From Branchiostoma floridae (Eukaryota > Chordata > Leptocardii > Amphioxiformes > Branchiostomatidae): a DNA stretch of 64,000 nucleotides. The position numbers were made by a program, and so were the translations under genes. The stretch covers positions 596,524-660,523 of the forward strand of contig NC_049983.1 in the NCBI RefSeq assembly GCF_000003815.2. The letters are read 5' to 3'. The notes below the pieces were generated by a model. That model had not been told where the DNA came from, did not search any database, and saw only the letters and a list, made by a program, of their open reading frames with translations. Below, in pieces: positions 52,301 to 61,300 of the stretch (positions within the stretch are counted from its first letter, which is position 1; each line of letters opens with the position of its first letter).

Positions 52301-55300
52301 GCAGCATCTAACCATGTAGGAGAGAACCATGCTGCAGAAACTATGGAGGTGTCAGATGGGAGAAACCATGTTGCAGAGGGGGGTAGGGACAGCCCTACCA
52401 AGCTAGGTGTTGAGGAATCAGAAGGTAACTGGAAATTCATGACTGTTAGATAACTTTAAATAGCACTTACATGTACAGCAAGAAGTTGGGGGTTACGGGT
52501 CATATTATGCCGTGCCATATACACATAAGTGGCTGGAATATGTTGTATAGACAATATAGATACAGATACAGTAGCCTGATTAAATCTCGCTTATAGCAGC
52601 CCGCCAAACATCCGCCGGCCCACTATCAGGTTATAGCTAGTGGAGCACAAACTCCGCGGGGAGGGGCCAGTTAGAGCCCTGGACAGCGGAGTCTGTGTTA
52701 CACAGACTACAGATACAGATACAGATAGTAGGGTGATACTCCTTGTAGCCTTAAACTGGGAGATTCACATGTACACAAAATGTNNNNNNNNNNNNNNNNN
52801 NNNNNNNNNNNNNNNNNNNNNNNNNNNNNNNNNNNNNNNNNNNNNNNNNNNNNNNNNNNNNNNNNNNNNNNNNNNNNNNNNNNNNNNNNNNNNNNNNNNN
52901 NNNNNNNNNNNNNNNNNNNNNNNNNNNNNNNNNNNNNNNNNNNNNNNNNNNNNNNNNNNNNNNNNNNNNNNNNNNNNNNNNNNNNNNNNNNNNNNNNNNN
53001 NNNNNNNNNNNNNNNNNNNNNNNNNNNNNNNNNNNNNNNNNNNNNNNNNNNNNNNNNNNNNNNNNNNNNNNNNNNNNNNNNNNNNNNNNNNNNNNNNNNN
53101 NNNNNCACCAAGGAGGTCCGCAAGGACACACTGGACATCCAGTTCTCTGACCAGGCGCTGACCGTCAACTTCCAGACCGGTGATAACAAGTTCCTGGCCC
53201 TGCACGAGGGGTCGACGACCCAGACCATCTTCTGTTGGAGTATCAGGCTGTTCTATCGTATAGTTCCGGACGAGTGCGTGTATCGTGTGGGACAGTCGAC
53301 GCTGGACATCACGCTAAAGAAGGCAGACCAGCGGAGGTGGACGAGACTGGAAGCCTTGTCTAACACAAGTTCAGGTGCATTAATTAATTATGATGAAACT
53401 CATTGCCACTAATTACTAGTGTATATGGAGCGTCTTCATTAGCTTTAAATGGTGCCAACAGTTCGATATGCAAAGGTTACTTAGTTTTGACACTACCATT
53501 CAGTATAGTATGACCAGCTGCTGCCACGCTGCATGCCTGCAAAGCTAGTGTGTTATGCCAAAGGGCGGTGATACTGCCTAATATAGATATAGAAGCTAAA
53601 TTACCCTTTGGCATAACACATTAAATGTGTTATGCCAAAGGGTGGTTGCACCGGCCATACAGATACAGAAGCTAATGTGTTATGCCAAAGGGTGGATGCC
53701 GTGTCCCCAATAGGTTATCAGAAAAAGTCATCGAATGTCATCTTCTCTATCAATCTTTTCAGTTTTAGATTACTGTTGATGCTTTGAATGGATTGTTTTA
53801 GTGGCATCTTAAGATGTCTCATTGTACTTTTGCAGGCCCGTCAGCCAGTGGTGTGTCTAACTGGAAGCCCCTGTCAGCTGCTGGGTCTGTGTCTCAGGAA
53901 CCTGTCCGTCAGCCTGCTGCCACCACCGCCACCAAGAAACCACCCCCACCACCGCCTGCACCACCGCCTACTAAACTTAGCCAGGTAAGAAACCACCCCC
54001 ACCACCGCCTGCACCACCGCCTACTAAACTCAGCCAGGTAAGAATCTTGTGTAGTGTCGTGTTGGCGCAATGAGTAGGGTGTTTGGCCTAGGACCCAGAA
54101 GACACTTTTCATGAATTTCCTGACATCACAATGAAAGTGAGTAGACCTAGCTTTGGCTAGGGACTTCCCTCAGATGGGAAGTTAGATGGAGGTCTGAGGA
54201 GAGCATGTTAAAGAACCTGGTACTTTACTTCAAAAAGAAATGGGGTCCATCCAGGGGTGAGTGGGTCGAACAAAACTGTCTGAATATATATTTTTTTAAG
54301 CAAATTGTAGTCTTCTATAGAAACCTGGCCCCTGGTAAAGCATGTCTTTAGGATTCTTGCCTAAAAGTATGGTGTCCAATTCCTTGTTATTTTTAGAACA
54401 GTAAGCATAGATGCTTGCCTGGCTAAAATCCTGGGTAAGAGCAATGGTGTTCAACTACATTTGCCAGGCGGTCACCAAAATGTCAACTGTTGTAAATCCT
54501 TGGTTGTGAATTAATAGCTTTGTTATACAATCGTGTGAATGTTGTGTCCGCAGAAGCCGACCTGCCTGGTCCCCCCGGTGACCCACGGTTCCTGGGGTGC
54601 AGCCGGAGACGTGGAGAAGACGTGTGAACCCGGCTTCACCGGCCTGGACAACCTGGGCAACACATGCTTCATGAACGCAACCTTACAGGCGCTGGCCAAC
54701 ACCAGGGAGCTCAGGGACTTCTGTCAGAGTAAGCTAAAGACCTATCACTATCTTATCTTGAAAGTTGATCTGTGTTGGTAGAAGTCATTCTTGAACTAGT
54801 TGAACTGTAAAATCCAACACAAAAACTGGACTTGCCCAAATTTTCCACTGAACAATACCAGTCTTTGTCAAGGAATGAACAATCCACTGCTGTCGTGATG
54901 TCACGTTATGCAGATAGAACAGGTGACTGAGCAGTGGATCATTATTAAGTTGCAGGAAGTCTATGACGCCCACCGTCTCTGTTCAGGGATGGTTGTTAAG
55001 CTCTGATATAGATGGCTTCTTTAATCCCTCAGGCAAAAAAGTCATTGACTTCCTGCAACTTATGATCCACTGCTCACTGAGTCATGTGTTCTATCTGTAT
55101 AACAAAGACTGGTGCTGTTCAGTCGAAAATTTGAGTGAGTCCAATTTTTGTGTTGGATATTACTTAACATTTAAACTAGTTCAACTATCACTATCTTTTT
55201 TTATCTTTAACATGTCTCAAGTTGAAAGAAATTTTAAGTGGTGTCGCAGGGTCTAAAGGTAGGTATTTGGCCCATACCCTAGAATTCCTAGCTTCCAACT

Positions 55301-58300
55301 CCTGACATGCACCATTTACATTTGAAAATGCACACAAATTTCCTTACTTCACTCAGGTGTAAATGAGTACCTTACTGCAGTTAGGGATGATCCTTCGGAG
55401 ACTAAGGATGTTAAATTGAGGTACAGTGTTTGAGGAGAGCTACACATCAAGCATGTTAAAGAAACAATCACACTTAACGAAAAGAGTAGGGTGTCCTTAC
55501 CACTTAAATTGTGAGTGGATCAAATAAATCCGTCCGTATATGAAGCATGTAGTCTTTGATACAAACCAGGTTTGTTGTAGCCTGGTATCCAACCGTATGC
55601 GGAGAGGACAGAAGAGACTCGGGAGCTAAAGGTGTAATACGGTTGGATACCAGGCTAGGTATGCAATATTACAGACAACATTTTGTCCAGTGTTAACCAC
55701 TGTCTTTGTTTCTTCTTTTTTGCAGGTAATAAATTCAAGGAGGATTTGAACACAGAAAATGTGCTGGGTTCGGGAGGGAAGCTCGCCATCGCTTTTGCCT
55801 GCGTGCTGCGTACGCTGTGGTCGGGCACGCGGACGTCGTACGCTCCCTCTCGTCTCAAGAGCATCATCGCCACCAAAGCGCACCAGTTCACAGGGTTCGC
55901 CCAGCACGACGCTCAGGAGTTCCTCGCGTTCCTATTGGATGGACTACACGAGGATCTGAACCGTATCCAGGACAAACCGTACACCACGACGGTCGAGTCC
56001 GACGGACGACCGGACGCTGAAGTCGCAGACGAAGCGTGGCGCATATACATGAAGAGAAACGACTCTTTCATGGTTGATCTCTTCCAAGGGCAGTTCAAGT
56101 CAACCCTGGTGTGCCCCGTGTGCTCGAAAGTCTCCGTAACCTTTGACCCTTTCGCCTACCTCTCCGTCCCGTTACCCAAAAAGCAGAGAACGATATCCGT
56201 GTACTTCCAGTCGCGAAACCCGGCGAACAAACCGGTGTTGTTTTCGGTGCCGCTGGCGGTCGATGCCGCCGTGGAAGACTTGAAGTTGGCCATTGGGAGG
56301 AGGACGGAGACGAAAGCGCAGAACCTACGCGTGTTCGAGGTTTACAAGAGCGGGATCCACTTCTGGTACAACCGTGGCGACACCCTGAGTAACGTCCAGG
56401 CTAACGATCACATCATGGTGTGTGAGGTGCTCGATCAACAACAGGTCAGTATGAATTTTTGTGCTGTTGCATCTTTTTTTCTCTTTTTTTTGTAGAAACT
56501 TCAAAGAAATTCAACTACTGTAAAAGGCTTTAAATACACCGGATTTAATTTTGTGCTAGGGAGAAAATGGTTTTCGGTGGCTTTAAAATAAGTTTGAAGT
56601 GGACAATGAGGTAGACAGACAGAAGTTTCTGGTCACCACAAAAACAGCAAACATTAGACCACTGCGAAATTGCAACAATTTTACAGTCTCCAATAGTGAA
56701 CAATTCACCTTCAATATCACTGAGGAAAGATAACAGATATTATCTTAAACGTCTGACTGTTTCCAAAGTCATATCCAGTTGCTTCTTTAACTGTTTTTTG
56801 CCGCAATGGTATATTATAGAATAGCAGAAAGTTTATACTAGATATCTATTATAGGTACGCTACTGGCTTATTTTTCCTGTATTTTGGACCTGCTACAAAT
56901 ATACAGTACTGGTATACAGCTCCACCTCATTTATGTACCACCATACACAACTGTTTACACCCCCCCCCCCAGACAGGAGAGGCTGTGTACGAGGTTGCTG
57001 TTCTCCAGCGCTGTCTCCAGCCACTGAATCGCTCCCCCATCACCACCCTACATAACTGTTTACACTGTTTACACTCCCCTAGACCGGAGAGGCTGTGTAC
57101 GAGGTTGCTGTGCTCCAGCCGCTGTACCGCTCCCCCATCATGTGATGTACCGCCCTAAATAACTGGTTAAAACCCCCCCCCCCCCCCCCCGAAAAACTTG
57201 TAAGGCTGTGTACGAGGTTGCTGTTCTCCAGCGCTGTCTCCAGCCACTGAACCGCTGCCCCATCACGTGCTGTACCACCCTACATAACTGTTTACACCCC
57301 CCCCCCCCCAGACAGGAGAGGCTGTGTACGAGGTTGCTGTTCTCCAGCGCTGTCTCCAGCCGCTGTACCGCTCCCCCATCACACGCTGTACCAGCTGTCA
57401 GAAGATCAGCCCTGACGGCTGCAACATGAAGAGGTGCACCAAGTGCTTCAAGGCCGGATACTGCAACCAGTAAGTCATTTTGGAACAATGCTGTTCTTTA
57501 ATGCATAAGATCAGGGTTCTAACCAGCGCCCATCCTTCGGTCCTTTGACAGAATATTGATGCTGGGGACGGACATAAATTTTCCCATTCCGTCCTCTATA
57601 ATGGACAAAAATCAGCATGCAAAGATGCCATTGAACCAAGCAAAGTCTACAAAATTTACCCCTGAAAATACAGGAAATAGTGTTTCAGAGGGTCTAGATT
57701 AAAGGATGGGATGGGAAAATTTATGTCCATTCCCAGCAGCAAGATTCTATAAAGGACGGACGCTGGCTTAGAACCCTTATCTAGTGCAATAAAGAACAGC
57801 ATTTTCCCAAAATCTCCATCAGATCTGTTGCAACCAGTATAAGTCAATAGCAGGTTTCTAGTCAGGATTTTGTTTTACTTACTATATATAGTGTAATGGT
57901 AATGGCAAAGTAAAGAAGCAACTAATTTTGGAGGTGGTGTAGATGTAGAGATTTTGACAGCTCCAACATGGAGAGGTGCACCAAGAGCTTCAAAGCTGGA
58001 TACTGCAATACTGTAATTCCTAATTTTTTCGATGTACTGTAACGTTCACAGTTTTCACAGTGATGACTGTAACATGAACTAATATCATTTCTGATAACAA
58101 ATAATTCACAGACTTTTGTTATGCGCACTTGCCGCGAAAGTGAACATTTAGTTCCGAGAACATGTTGAATTTTCTCAGACCGTGAAAGTTTAGTACCGAG
58201 AAGAAAAAGTGAATTACAGTAAGCCAATAGCAGGTTTCTAGGCAGGATTCTAGTTATAATTTAATGTACATGTTTAAATGTCAAAGTAGAGAAGCAACCA

Positions 58301-61300
58301 ATTGGGGAGATGGTGTGGAAGGAGAGATTTTGAAAATGTATAAGAAAAGTTGGCATTTCCATGCAGCACAACCTTTGTTTAAAAATCCTTTAGGAAGATC
58401 ATTGTAGACATGCCTGTAAGAGTGTTTTAAATATGAAAAACTTGAACGTTTACATTGTATGTATCATTCTGTCTTTCTTCAGGCAGTGTCAGAAGAAACA
58501 CTGGCCCACCCACAAGGCCATCTGTAAGTACAGTCCTGAGCCCATCGGCTGTCCCTTCATCATCAGCCTGCCCCAGTCCCTGGCCACCTTCACCAGGCTC
58601 TGTGAGATGTTAGAGGCATTTGCAAGGTACAGTAGACTCACATTTACATTGCTTTATGCAAAGTAAACATTTAAGGCAACTACTACATAAGGATTTCTGT
58701 TGTTCATTTCTTATTTTGTACCAAATAATCATTCCAAGTAAAGTTTCAATGTATATGTCTATATTTATTGTTTTGTAAATTGTATAGTGTTCTTGTTCAT
58801 TTTTCTTCATTTGCCAGGTACAGTACAAAAAATATGAATGTCAATGAATGGATAGACTAAAACAAGGATGTGTTGTATCTGGTTTTGAACTTTTTGTAAG
58901 AAAAAATTTTTGGAATCTACTGTTGTATGTATTTCATCGTGTACACTGTATCTAATGTTACATGTACCGTAATTAAACAAATGATGTCAACATAGAGTGC
59001 ATTCCAAGACACCATGAGGGTTTTTAGGCGATATTTATAATTAGTCTGAATTATTTTGAATAAAAGAATATCTGAGCCACAATAATTAAATTATTTTCAA
59101 AATATTGACTAAGAAAATACTCATTTATTTGAATTTCTTTGAATATTTTACAAACATTTTGAAAGTAACTGTACAAAAATATCATTATTTAGAATAATTG
59201 TAAAACCTGTCTGTGATTATTTCACATTTACAAATATTTACAAAAAATGGTAAACCTGGCCAAATGGTAAAATTAGTTTATTGCCCCCATAAAAGTAAGC
59301 CCTATTGTTGCATCTGTATATTTTTAGATTTCACTGCTGGGCACTGGTGGATCCTTTGTGGTGGGCCATTGTTGCATGGCACCCAACCATAATTTGCAAG
59401 GATGTGTGAATTGCTATCTTCCCAGCCCACCGAACCATTTACAAAAAATGGTAGAAAATGGTAGAAAATGGTAAATAATGGTAGAATGCTGTTATCATTA
59501 TTTAGAAACCATTAGAAGTATCCAATTCCACACCATGAATATTTCCAAAGTTTTACAGGACCAGGGAAATATTTATAAAGTTGAAACAGTGTTAAAAATA
59601 TTTCTGAAGTATCAAATGTCCTAGACATATAATTACAAAACTTCAAAATCAATTCTAAACAATGGCAACAAACATCCGCATGGTGTCTTGGAATGGACTC
59701 TAGTCTCTTAGTTATATTGTTATTGTAATATCATAATGTTGAGCAATTGACATAAACATACTCTCTTAACTTAAACTATGCGACTCCAGATGTCTTACTG
59801 AGGGACAAATGGGCTGCAAAAGATGTCCATAGCTTGAAGAATGAGTCCACCTTGCTTCACATATTCTTTAGGTTTTGTTGCAATACAAATTCTACTCATT
59901 GTTTTACATGGCTTTCTTTCTGTTCCTTCTTCCAGATACTCTGTGGATGTCTTCCAGCCCCCCATTCAGAAGAACACGCCTGCTTCAAGCAGCGAGTCTT
60001 CCGCACCATCCGAGGAGCCAGCAGCCTCACCGGGCAACCAGGAGGAGAAGGTCGACGACCTGCCGACGCCCGGCAACCAACCACAGCCAATCACAGAGCA
60101 GGAGGACAAGAGAGAGGAGACAGGTACTGATCTGACCAGTCCTTAACAAAATTGGATTTGCCATGCAATGTTTTAAGGCCTAGGAAAAAAATATTGCTTC
60201 CATTTTCCCTACCTACCCTAGAAAAACCTGCCAACTTTTAAACATGTCTATTATGCACAAAATTAAAGTTTGACATTGAAATACAAGTACAAGTGTCCTT
60301 GTGCATTTCAGTTTACTTTTTTCAACTGTATTGTAATATGTATCAGTAGAGTTTTGGTCAGCTTGAAAAAATTTAGCTCAGAGCACAAAAACAACAATGT
60401 TTTAGTCTTTTTCCTGCTCAAATTTCACAATTTATGAAAGGTTTTTAGATGTTTCACAGATTCACTACAGAATCTAATATATTAAGTAAGGAATAGTTAT
60501 TTTTGCAAGTCTTGAAATGGCTGCTGACATTTAGTTTTTAACTGAAACATTTTTATGTGACTGTCCATTTGTAGTCCAGTGTTTAGGTGCCCAGCAATAC
60601 ATACACAATACTCATAGTACTGTAAGTTCATTTATGTTCGCGAGCACTTAATTTCGCGAGTTTGAGCAAATCGGGAGTTCGCGAGATCTTTGAGTTCGCG
60701 AGTGGGTGTTTCAATTATTTTTCGAAAGTTACGTTACGATCCGGTAGCGAGTGCCCCCCTCCCACCCACACCGCAACACTAGTCATGCCGTCAAAGGCGG
60801 CATTTACGCCTTACGGTTCATAGTTTCCCTTCAAACAATGTCTAAAGTTGGTGTACTCAATAGAAAATGTGTTTCTACCGAGCCACTGTCTCATTGTTGA
60901 GCTCATTTCGGCCGTGATTTGACGACAGCGCACTGAACGCAACGGGGTCAATGACCTCTGTTATGTCGCAATCACATTTGCCGCATAGGCTGACGGGATA
61001 CCCCACGCCAAGCCAAGCGACGCGGGCGCCATTTTGAAATTTTTTTAGCGTGAAAGACGGCGCTAAGTTTTAAACTTTCAGCGTAATTTGTGGACAAAAG
61101 TTGTACACAAGAAGGTGAAGAGTTTATCTCTCATATATTTACAGTAGTTCTAACTCAGAATTATGAAACGGACATCTTATTTTCGGCATGTAAGCGGAGT
61201 TGTGTTTGCCACGTTTCTAGTCATGAAAAAAAAGTAAATATTCCCCGGCTGTTATTGTTGTAAACCTGCTGCAATTCCATAGCCTTCCTTGTATTTGTAA

